The notes under the pieces are model-generated. The model was given only the letters and a program-made list of their open reading frames with translations, searched no databases and was not told where the DNA came from. Of a DNA stretch of 64,000 bases, positions 1 through 7,918 are shown in pieces. The DNA is taken from the NCBI RefSeq assembly GCF_047495875.1, contig NC_092471.1:19680501-19744500 (forward strand), in the 5' to 3' direction. The first letter of the stretch is position 1. Every line of letters starts with the position of its first letter. Position numbers and translations under genes: made by a program. Source of the DNA: Pithys albifrons albifrons. Lineage: Eukaryota > Chordata > Aves > Passeriformes > Thamnophilidae.

Positions 1-162
1 GTTTGCCCACAGAGCACCAGAACAGTCAGCTGTGCCCTCCCTGCCATGGCAGAGCGTGGCAAACCAGGAATTCCAACTGACCAGGCATAAAAATCACCCT
101 CACAAACCTCTGCCACCTCTGGATTAATACAGGAAAGCCAGAATATGGTTAAGGATCCAGGA

Positions 163-425
163 GGTGATAACTAAATAAGGAAGTGCCAAGCAACATTTTA
201 ATTAAGAGCAACTTTTAGACTGCATGGCCAGCAGTAATTCTACACACATTTCCTCAGCAGCTCGTGGCAGGAAAGCTGAGCTTTCACCCTGCCTTTCTCC
301 AGAAGTTATCAGTGTAAATACTGTCTCTGCAAAGCAGGGATTACTTCAGTAGGGAGATAAAACTAAGCATTGTGTTGTTTTCTCACATACACATTACACA
401 CAAATTCCCACACATTAAATGTCAA
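163..425. repeat. Direct repeat copy 1 flanking a solo LTR
   Basis: This 263-bp segment recurs almost unchanged at 1041-1303 (constant offset 878). I count only about four mismatches by eye. The two copies sit directly on either side of the LTR at 428-1040. Both lie in MAGT1 intron 2. Confidence 0.9.
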
Positions 426-427
426 AG

Positions 428-1040
428 TGTTATGGGTTTAGTCAGGTGGGCCTAAACTTAGGTTTTAAAGTTCAGCTAGGCCTGGGATTGTCAGCTGATT
501 TAAGCTGGGCTGAGCCAGCTCACAGCTGACCTCTTCTAGCCAATAATATTGTATTCCATCCCATACTACATCATCTCAAAGGGTGTAAAATCCAGTGTGT
601 GGGAGTGGCTTGGTCAGTTCTGCCATGGCCAAGGCACAAGCCAGACGTGACCCAGCTTCTGTCTTGGAGCAGGCCTTGCTCTGCCCCTGCTGCCTCTGCC
701 TGCATTTTGTTTGCATTCAGGGAAGTAGAAACATTTCTGTTGTTACTCTTTCTGTTTCTTGCTATGTGTCTCTTAGAGTACTTACAGATCTAGTGTAATA
801 GACATTGCTTTGTATTAATTAGGGAGTGGGAAGTTATTCCTTGTTATATATATGTAACTTGTGTAAGTGTGTGTTATATTGTAGTATCCTCTGTATAAAT
901 ACATGTAGTTAGTTTCAGCATAAAGCTGGTTTTCAGGGTTTCTCTTTCCTCTCCCTCTTCCCCTTAGCTGGTTGGGGGGAGGAGGAAACCTTTTAACTCT
1001 GTCCCAGACAGTTGGCATTTTGCCAGCTCAACCCAGGACA
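428..1040 (+). mobile_element. Solo LTR, family B (endogenous retrovirus-like)
   Basis: The element starts TGTTATGGGTTTAG and ends AACCCAGGACA, giving TG...CA termini. It is similar over its 3' half to elements at 38592-39191 and 41790-42348. Shared blocks include a GTATAAATA segment and a GTTGGCATTTTGCCAGCT segment near the end. No gag, pol or env coding sequence adjoins it. Instead of a short target duplication it is flanked by the 263-bp repeats. Confidence 0.75.
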
Positions 1041-1303
1041 GGTGATAACTAAATAAGGAAGTGCTAAGCAACATTTTAATTAAGAGCAACTTTTAGACTG
1101 CATGGCCAGCAGTAATTCTACACACATTTCCTCAGCAGCTCGTGGCAGGGAAGTTGAGCTTTCACCCTGCCTTTCTCCAGAAGTTATCAGTGTAAATACT
1201 GTCTCTGCAAAGCAGGGATTACTTCAGTAGGGAGATAAAACTAAGCATTGTGTTGTTTTCTCACATACACATTACACATAAATTCCCACACATTAAAAGT
1301 CAA
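1041..1303. repeat. Direct repeat copy 2 flanking a solo LTR
   Basis: Second copy of the 163-425 segment. It begins immediately after the LTR terminal CA. After position 1303 the two copies diverge (AAGTG versus CTTGCC). Confidence 0.9.
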
Positions 1304-1420
1304 CTTGCCATTTATATTCCCCCTACATATGTGAAAGTTCAACCCTGCTCTCAAATTCAATTTCCCACACAGCACATGATGACTTTCAAGCTGTAACTGA
1401 GGACTGAATGGAGCCCATAC

Positions 1421-1590
1421 TTGCACACAACACACTGTCTGTGAGGCTGGAGGGCAGTGAACATCACAATCACCGAGTAATTTCTGGGCGGGGCCTTCAC
1501 CAGGCGCCGGAATTTGTCTCCGTTCATTCGGATAACGGATCTCTTGCTGGCCCATTCCATCAGCTGGTTCACTTTTTCTGATAACACCAT
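1421..1590 (-). CDS. MAGT1: MAGT1 coding exon 2 (start of thioredoxin-like domain, CVVC)
   Basis: This exon is 170 nt. The acceptor AG is at 1592-1591 and the donor GT at 1420-1419. It encodes the N-terminal part of the luminal thioredoxin-fold domain, ending with HRQCVVCK, the CXXC redox centre of the OST3/OST6 family. It is nearly identical in sequence to mammalian MAGT1. Confidence 0.95.
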
Positions 1591-4209
1591 CTGAAATAAA
1601 GGCAGAGGAGCATGGCTGTTTATTTGGTCTCACAGCACAATCTTGAAGGTTTTTAGATTAGCTGTAACAAATATTTGCACTGTTATTTCATAATAACACC
1701 AACCAGGTGATGGGGCACTTCATTAAGACTTTCTGTCCCAGTTCAGCAGGTGGGACCAGTTTATCCCTGTGTGGGGGTGACCAAAGCTGTGCATTCTAAA
1801 CCCTCTGGGCCATTGCCCAGCAACTGTTCCCAATGGCCCATTGGCAGCAGCTGCCCAGGGCACAGCTGAGCCCTCAGGCTGGGAGCTGGCTGGGAAAGAA
1901 GCCTGGCAGAGGAGCTGGGAGAACTGCCCTGCAGGGACTCCCTGGCACCTCCACACCCACCTGAGGGCTCAGCTCTGCTCAGGGGCCACCAACCATTCCA
2001 AAATCCCCCCTGACTGCCAGAGTCAGATCCCCCAGTGTGGAACTCCCTGCCCTGGGGGAGGCACTGGGGGCTCCCACCCAAACCTGAGGGGACAGAATCT
2101 TGGGGGTTTGGGGACTTGGGGGACCACTTGTCAGATCCAGGGAAGGAGCAGACCCTGGCCAGGAGGAGCCCCCCACTCTCCACCAGACTGTGCCATCATC
2201 TGCACCAACAGGTTTGTCCCTTCCTTTTCCTTTGGCCTTGGAGGAACCACGTGGGGCTCAGCACAGGGGCTACCAAACCCCCCTGTGTTTGTGCCCCAGG
2301 GGGTGGGTTACACTGCTGGGGTTGGGGGTTAAACCCAATTTCTCTTTGTGCCATTGCATTTCTTGTAATATTGTTAATAAATTGTAACTCTGACTTACAA
2401 TCTCTTGTGTGTTGGGTTTGTTTCTCCTGCTGGTTTCCCTCTAAACCAGCACACTCTCAAAGGCACTCACAGAAACTCCTGGCAGTCATTTTAATATTCA
2501 TGACCTCAACCACCTAGGAAAGCTTCAGGTACTGAGCATGACACAGGCTGAAGTCCCTCAGCTCACTTGTCCTCCCTTCTTCTCCTAACAAAAGATTTAT
2601 TTTAGCTGCACAAACTGCACCCAATTCCCTCCACAGCATTAATTCAAAACTAAACACCAAACTGTTCCAGACTGCAAAACCTGTGGCAGTGCAACCAGCA
2701 GCAGAGGTGGGAGCTCTCAACTAGTGAGCTCAACATCTCATTTTCAGCATTGCTGGAACAAGAATGATCCAGAACATGGTTGAAGAACTCGTGAGTGTTC
2801 AACAGTAAAATATTCCTTAAAAAGGAGGAGCCAACCAATTTCATAACATTACACAAGATATTAGAATAACAAAGTCCCAAATATTACATTTGTCATGAAG
2901 TTCTTCTCTACTCTTTAGTAACACCCTTCTTCAGATAAATACTTTAGGGATATAATCACAGAATATCCTCAGTTGGAAGAGACCCCACAGTGCAAAGTGC
3001 AACTGCTGGCCCTGCACAAGGCAGCCCCAAGAACCCCTCCATGATCACAGAGTCATAGAATGAGCTGGGTTGGAAGAGACCTCTGAGATCATCAAGTCCA
3101 AGCCTTGATCCAACCCCACTGTGATCACCAGATCATGGCACTCAGTGCCACATCCAGTCCCATCTTAAACACCTCCAGGGATGGGGAATCCACCCCCTCT
3201 CTGGGCAGCCCATTCCAATGCCTGAGCACTCTCTCTGCAAAGAATTTCTTCCTGATGTCCAACCTAAACCTCCCCTGGTAGAGCTCAAGCTGTGCCCTCT
3301 TGTTCTCCTGCTGGTTGCCTGAGAGAAGAGACCAACCCCCACCTGGGTACAACCTCCTGTCAGGGAGTTGTGGAGAGTGATGAGGTCCCCGAGCCTCCTC
3401 TTCTCCAGCCTGAACACCCCCAGCTCCCTCAGCCTCTCCCCACAGCACTTGTGCTCCAGTCCCTTCACCAGCCTCGTTGCTCTTCTCTGTTGGGTTGGAA
3501 GAGACCTCTGATTATCAAACCCAACCCTTGATCCAACCCTACTGTGATCACCAGCCCAGGGCACTGTGTGCCCTGGGCTGGTGATCACAGTGGGGTTGGA
3601 TCAAGGCATGTTGGATTCTCTGTCCCTGGAGGTGTTTCAGAGGACACTCAGTGCCACATCCAGTCCCTTCTCCAGCCTCGTTGCTCTTCTCTGGCCCCGC
3701 TCCAGCCCCTCAGTAATGATGATGGTAATAACTACTCTTCTTTCACTTACATCAAGAATACAGAGATATACAGAAATAGAACTGGCAAGAGCATAAACAC
3801 TTGTATATCGGGATCATTCCACACCCTAGGAATCAAATGTGTGGAAATAAGCTGCACCTTTGTGATTACAATCAAAGGCCACCCCTCCTCCCCGCTTCGA
3901 ATCGCGTTGCAGGAGGCAGACAACCCTCGTACAGTGTTCCTAAGAGCTTCAGAACCCGGAATCGGACACTCGGTCCCACCGCGCCCGCGCGTTCCCCTCA
4001 GCGCCGGCCCAGCCTGAGGGCGGGGCCCACTGTGAGCCGGGCCGGGCCCTGCCCCCGAGGCCCGACACACCCCCGGCCCAGCCGCTGCCCGGGGTGCTCC
4101 CGGCGGGTCTCACCTCCTTGCGCCGCTGCCCCGCGGCCCCGGGCCCGCCGCAGCCCCCCAGCAGCACCAGCACCAGCAGCGCCAGCGCCGGCCCCGCCAG
4201 CGCCGCCAT
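1421..4209 (-). CDS. MAGT1: MAGT1, 5' part (coding exons 1-2), partial
   Basis: MAGT1 is the thioredoxin-like oxidoreductase subunit of the STT3B oligosaccharyltransferase complex in the ER membrane. It assists N-glycosylation of cysteine-rich sites and has been linked to Mg2+ uptake. Two exons are visible on the minus strand. Exon 1 (4209-4114) encodes a start Met, a hydrophobic leucine-rich signal peptide and the end QRRKE. Exon 2 (1590-1421) continues [13 protein letters not shown] and runs through [20 protein letters not shown] to the redox motif CVVC. The joined reading QRRKE-MVLSEK matches the mammalian protein. Exon 1 is followed by GTGAG; exon 2 is preceded by TTTCAG and followed by GTATGG. 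The phase after exon 2 is 2, so the codon AA|G is completed by exon 3, which lies outside the window to the left. Identity is secure; the gene is simply cut by the window edge. Confidence 0.95.
1734..2453 (+). mobile_element. Solo LTR, family A, copy 1
   Basis: About 720 bp with TG...CA ends (TGTCCCAGTTCAGC ... AAACCAGCACA). An AATAAA lies about 80 bp before the 3' end, which sets the sense direction. Three further copies occur at 15914-16632, 36144-36862 and 42709-43426, all in the opposite orientation. It lies in MAGT1 intron 1, antisense to MAGT1. No internal retroviral genes are present. Confidence 0.85.
2955..3485 (-). mobile_element. CR1 LINE 3' fragments (two adjoining)
   Basis: Reads antisense CR1: a short older piece (2955-3042), then a longer one with the GGTTGGAAGAGACCTCTGAG start and CCAGCCTCGTTGCTCTTCTCTG end. 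Translated on the minus strand it gives the typical CR1 ORF2 tail pattern ([28 protein letters not shown]). It is 5'-truncated, in MAGT1 intron 1. Confidence 0.85.
3486..3720. mobile_element. CR1-derived palindromic fragment
   Basis: Short CR1 pieces in opposite orientations joined head to head. Around 3530-3606 they form a near-perfect hairpin centred on CCAGGGCACTGTGTGCCCTGG. The same junction recurs at 33014-33102 and 54333-54412. Confidence 0.8.
4114..4209 (-). CDS. MAGT1: MAGT1 coding exon 1 (signal peptide)
   Basis: This exon has 32 codons, with ATG at 4209-4207 in a good context (GGCC before, G after). The product is [19 protein letters not shown] and then a Gly/Pro-rich stretch ending QRRKE. 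It is a classic ER signal sequence, much more Leu/Ala-rich than the mammalian one. Donor GTGAG begins at 4113. The exon ends on a codon boundary. Confidence 0.93.
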
Positions 4210-4249
4210 GGCCGCCCCGCCCGCCCGCGGCACCGCCCCTGGCACCGCC

Positions 4250-4520
4250 CCCCCGCGCCCATTGGCTGAGCCGCCCGCCCGCGCCTCTGCGCCGCACTCC
4301 CATTGGATGAGCTGCCCGCCCGCGCCTCTGCGCCGCACTCCCATTGGATGAGCTGCCCGCCCGCGCCTCTGCGCCGCACTCCCATTGGATGAGCTGCCCG
4401 TCCGCGCCTCCGCCCCCCCACGTCAATTGGCCGAACCTCCCGCACGCGCCTCCGAGCCGCACTGCCATTGGCTGGGCACGCGGGAGCGCGCCGAGCTGGA
4501 GCCGCGCCATTGGCGGAGCC
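4250..4520 (-). promoter_or_regulatory. MAGT1: MAGT1 promoter: 41-bp tandem array of CCAAT boxes
   Basis: ATTGG (CCAAT on the MAGT1 strand) occurs at 4261, 4302, 4343, 4384, 4426, 4467 and 4509. The spacings are 41, 41, 41, 42, 41 and 42. The three units nearest the gene are almost identical minisatellite repeats (GCTGCCCGCCCGCGCCTCTG). The outer units are diverged but keep ATTGG. The array begins about 50 bp upstream of the MAGT1 ATG in a GC-rich island. CCAAT boxes bind NF-Y in vertebrate promoters; occupancy here is inferred. Confidence 0.8.
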
Positions 4521-4524
4521 CTGA

Positions 4525-5182
4525 GGGGAGGAAGGAGGGAGGGAGGAAGGAGGGAGGGAGGAAGGAGGGAGGGAGGAAGGAGGGAGGGAGGAAGGAGGGA
4601 GGGAGGAAGGAGGGAGGGAGGAAGGAGGGAGGGAGGAAGGAGGGAGGGAGGAAGGAGGGAGGGAGGAAGGAGGGAGGGAGGAAGGGAGGAAGGAGGGAGG
4701 GAGGGAGGGAGGGAGGAAGGAGGGAGGGAGGGAGGGAGGGAGGGAGGAAGGAAGGAGGGAGGGAGGGAGGGTGGAAGGGAGGGAGAGAAGAAAGGCGGGA
4801 AGGTTTGGGAAGGGAAGGGGAGGGGAGGGAAGGGAAGGGAAGGGAAGGGAAGGGAAGGGAAGGGAAGGGAAGGGAAGGGAAGGGAAGGGAAGGGAGAAGG
4901 GAGGGAGGGAGGGAGGGAAGGAGGAAGGGAGGGAAGGGAGGGAAGGAGGAAGGGAGGAGGAAGGGAGGGAAGGAGGAAGGGAGGGAAGGGAGGAGGAAGG
5001 GAGGGAAGGAGGAAGGGAGGAGGAAGGGAGGGAAGGGAGGAGGAAGGGAGAGAAGGAGGAAGGGAGGAGGAAGGGTGGGAAGGAGGAAGGGAGGGAAGGA
5101 GGAAGGGAGGAGGAAGGGAGGGAAGGAGGAAGGGAGGGATGGAGAAAGGGAGGGAGGGAGAGAAGGAAGGAGGGAGGGAAGC
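4525..5182 (+). repeat. Purine-only simple repeat (GGAAGGAGGGAG / GGGAA)n
   Basis: About 650 bp of almost uninterrupted purines on the plus strand. First comes a regular (GGAAGGAGGGAG) array, then (GGGAA)n, then irregular GGAGGAAGGGAGGGAAG. It lies directly upstream of the MAGT1 promoter. Long open frames through it on both strands are by-products of the repeat. Confidence 0.95.
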
Positions 5183-5880
5183 CCCTGCCAGCCGCTGTGA
5201 GCAGGTGACAGACACTTCTTGTCCCCAGAAACCGCACTCGTTTCCCGGTGAGCAACAGCCTAGCAATGACACCCTCCAGAGACACCGAGTATTTATTTCA
5301 GGGTTGCCAAGCCTGAGTACCCAATGGTATTCCACAAATCAAGCACCACAGCTACCAAAACTTTTTACTATTTATACATTTTAGCAAACACAGGAATTAG
5401 TGTCCATCAGCTGCAAGTTACACAGTCTTTTATTAATTAATATTCTATTGGTGAATGATTCTCGGTCTGCCTTGGTTTTTGGGTCAGGGGTTCCTGGGTC
5501 ACTGCCAGGATCGCTCTGTCCCAGCACAGTTGCTCAGTTGGACTGATGAGTTTCTTCCTGACCTTGGGAGTTCTGCCAGATGTCCCTGTGGGCCACGAAT
5601 TCTGTACTCTTTGTGCCCACTGTCAGTGGTACATCCTTCTCCCAAGCTTTGTTAACCTCCCGCCAGGTCTGAGGTCACTGAACTATGTCCAGCCCTAAAC
5701 CTTCACAGTGCAGTTCTACCAACAAGTAATTTGGTTTTTAAACACCTGGACATCACTCAGAGCTTGTTGGCTACTCCCTGTTTCACAGGTTAAATTTCCC
5801 TTCTTGATTATTATTACAAATGCCAAACATCATAGAACTTCATTTCTTAAGAAAAGTTTACATTTTGCAACAATAGGAGC
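5183..5880. other. Intergenic stretch, no gene recognised
   Basis: Non-coding between the purine tract and an old CR1 fragment. It contains AT-rich sequence and short open frames only. It may include a diverged LTR fragment, but I could not match it to another copy in the window. Confidence 0.5.
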
Positions 5881-5884
5881 TGTC

Positions 5885-6320
5885 TGGGTGGGTTTGAATG
5901 TCTCCAGAGAGGAGACTCCCTGCCCTTCCTGTGCAGCTGTTCATTCCAGTGCTCTGCCACCCTCAACATAAAGAAGTTCTATCTCATGTTGTGGTGGAAC
6001 TTCCTGTGTTTTAGTTTGTGGCCAGTCCTGTCAGTGGGCACTGCCAAAAGGAGCCTGGCACCTTCCTCTTGGCACCTGCCTTGGAGATATTTCTATGGAT
6101 TAATGAAATTGCCTCTCAGTTTTCTCTCCTGCAGACTCCCACAGTCTCTCCTCATCACAGAGATGCCCCAGACCCCTCCTCATCCTCGTGGCCTCTACTG
6201 GACACTCTCAATGGCTCCTCACCATGAGACACATCTCGGATTCCTCACAGCCCCTGTGGCTCTTTGAACACACCAAGTGCTGCTCAGGCTGCCCACGGTC
6301 CCAGCACTGTGGCAAAGGGC
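5885..6320 (-). mobile_element. Old CR1-like fragment
   Basis: Antisense CR1-like wording (CCAGTGCTCTGCCACCCTCA, AAGAAGTTCT, GGCACCTGCCTTGGAGA, CTCCTCATCACAG) shows a diverged CR1 of another subfamily. Boundaries are approximate. Confidence 0.55.
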
Positions 6321-6546
6321 TGGAATGCACATCCCTGACTCCAAAAAAACCCTCAACACCAAAACAGAAATGTCAAAGAAACGTCAAGGAGCTTAATTGG
6401 TCACTCCCCAAAGGTGTGAGCTTGCTTAATCTTACACATGGATGCAGATTGCTGGGTTGGGTGTGACAAATATTGTTAAAATTGCAGACACACTGGGCTG
6501 TTCCTCGGCTGGTGTGGAGCAGGTTGTGGCTCTGACCTGGAACTAC

Positions 6547-7459
6547 CACAGAGAGATGGGGATTTACTGACACTTTGGGTTTTATTCGTCTATTCAAGCA
6601 CACCCTGAAAATTATTTCTGATTTCTATTTGCACTGAAATCCCTGACTGAGAGTCCAAACTCACACATAAAGAAAAAAACTGCAAAAAGTGGTGTCAGAA
6701 GTGGATTTTATTGTCTATTTGAGCACAGTCAGAAAATGATTTCTAACTTCTATTTGCACTGAAATCCCTGACTGGGCGTCCAAACTCAGATGTAAAAAGA
6801 GAAATGGTGAAAAAGTGGTGTGAGAAGTGGGTTTTATTTGTCTATTCCAGCACACACTGAAAATTATTTCTAATTGCAAACATACTGGGCTGTTCCTCAG
6901 CTGGTGTGGAGCAGGTTGTGGCTCTGACCTGGACCTACCACAGAGAGATGGGGATTTACTGATGCTTTGGGTTTTGTCTATTTGAGCACATCCTGCAAAT
7001 TATTTCTGATTTCTATTTGCACTGAAATCCCTGACTGAGAGTCCAAACTCACACAGGAAGAAAAAAACTGCAAAAAAGTGGTGTCAGAAGTGGGTTTTAT
7101 TTGTCTATTCCGGCCCACTCTGAAAATTGTTTCTAATTGCAAACACACGGGGCTGTTCCTCAGTCGTGGCTCTGACCTGGACCAACCACAGAGAGATGGG
7201 GATGTACTGATGCTTCAGATTTGATTCATCTATTCCAGCACACCCTGAAAATTATTTCTGATTTCTATTTGCACTGAAATCCCTGACTGAGAGTCCAAAC
7301 TCACACGTAAAGAGAAAACCGGCAAAAAAGTGGTGTTGGAAGTGGGTTTTATTTGTCTATTGGAGCACAGTCAGAAAATGATTTCTAACTTCCATTTGCA
7401 CTGAAATCCCTGACTGGGCGTCCAAACTCACACGTAAGGAAAAAAAGGCGCAAAATTGG
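6547..7459. repeat. Complex tandem repeat carrying tRNA-Leu 3' ends
   Basis: Alternating blocks of about 125 and 260 bp repeat the phrases GCACTGAAATCCCTGACTG, GTCCAAACTCACACGTAA and TTTTATTTGTCTATT. Four times a block contains a copy of the tRNA 3' end plus its flank (TGTCAGAAGTGG at 6693 and 7082; variants at 6819 and 7334). The same 12 bases form the end of the intact tRNA at 7460-7471. No coding content. Confidence 0.85.
7441..7456 (-). terminator. Pol III terminator of tRNA-Leu
   Basis: Read on the minus strand, TTTT at about 7456-7453 and an eight-T run at about 7448-7441 follow the tRNA 3' end. T-runs of four or more are the usual Pol III stop. Confidence 0.7.
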
Positions 7460-7575
7460 TGTCAGAAGTGGGATTCGAACCCACGCCTCCATACGGAGAC
7501 CAGAACACCCAACCCGCGCGGGGAAGGCGCGGCACGCCTTGAGTCTGGCGCCTTAGACCACTCGGCCATCCTGAC
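7460..7575 (-). tRNA. tRNA-Leu (anticodon CAA), with intron
   Basis: The minus strand starts GTCAGGATGGCCGAGTGG (acceptor and D arm, A box). It continues through the anticodon arm CCAGACTCAAG, an intron of about 32 nt, then TTCTGGTCTCC, the long variable arm, and the T arm GGTTCGAATCCC (B box). It ends CTTCTGAC plus discriminator A. The acceptor ends pair (GTCAG/CTGAC). The intron sits one base after the anticodon, the standard place in nuclear tRNA-Leu(CAA). Downstream on the minus strand is a T-run (7447-7441) suited to Pol III termination. The gene lies 307 bp upstream of the COX7B ATG, divergent from it, and looks intact. Confidence 0.95.
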
Positions 7576-7809
7576 ACTGCGAGAGCGATTGCGGCGGGAG
7601 TGGCCTTAGTGCTGTGGCAGCCGCGCTCGGCGCTCTCTCCGCCTCTCCCCGCCCTCCAGCCCTCAGTCCGTGCCGGGCAGTGCCGCGCAGCCCCTGCAGA
7701 GCCGCTGCAGAGCCGGTGTAGCGGAGCGAGGAGGAGCCGCCGTTTCCCGGAGCCCGGCATTACCCACAGCCCCAGCTCTACCCACAGCCCGGCATTACCC
7801 ACAGCCCCC

Positions 7810-7881
7810 GGCGGCGCCACTTCCGCCGCGCCCATCTTGTTCCCCGGCGCGGCCAAGGGCACGGACGGCTCCGCTCGCACC
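7810..7881 (+). promoter_or_regulatory. COX7B: COX7B core promoter with ETS and YY1-like sites
   Basis: A GC-rich island precedes the COX7B ATG. CACTTCCG (7818-7825) is an ETS/NRF-2 (GABP) core. CCCATCTTG (7831-7839) resembles the reverse complement of the YY1 motif CAAGATGG. This pairing is common in nuclear genes for cytochrome oxidase subunits. Binding is inferred from sequence only. Confidence 0.55.
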
Positions 7882-7918
7882 ATGTTCCCCTCGGCCAGGG
7901 CCGCGCTCAGCCTCGCCG
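7882..7918 (+). CDS. COX7B: COX7B exon 1 (targeting peptide)
   Basis: Twelve codons plus one base, starting at the CACCATG context. Donor GTAAGG is at 7919. Encodes MFPSARAALSLA, the start of the mitochondrial presequence. Confidence 0.93.

Noticed and set aside
3998..5335. 445-residue minus-strand and 346-residue plus-strand open frames
   Set aside because: They run through the purine repeat and give only PSLLPP/REGGRK-type strings. Only the MAGT1 exon-1 portion is real, and it uses another frame.
6693..7345. Four tRNA-like pieces considered as extra tRNA genes
   Set aside because: Each holds only the last 12 bases of the tRNA; no anticodon arm, A box or B box.
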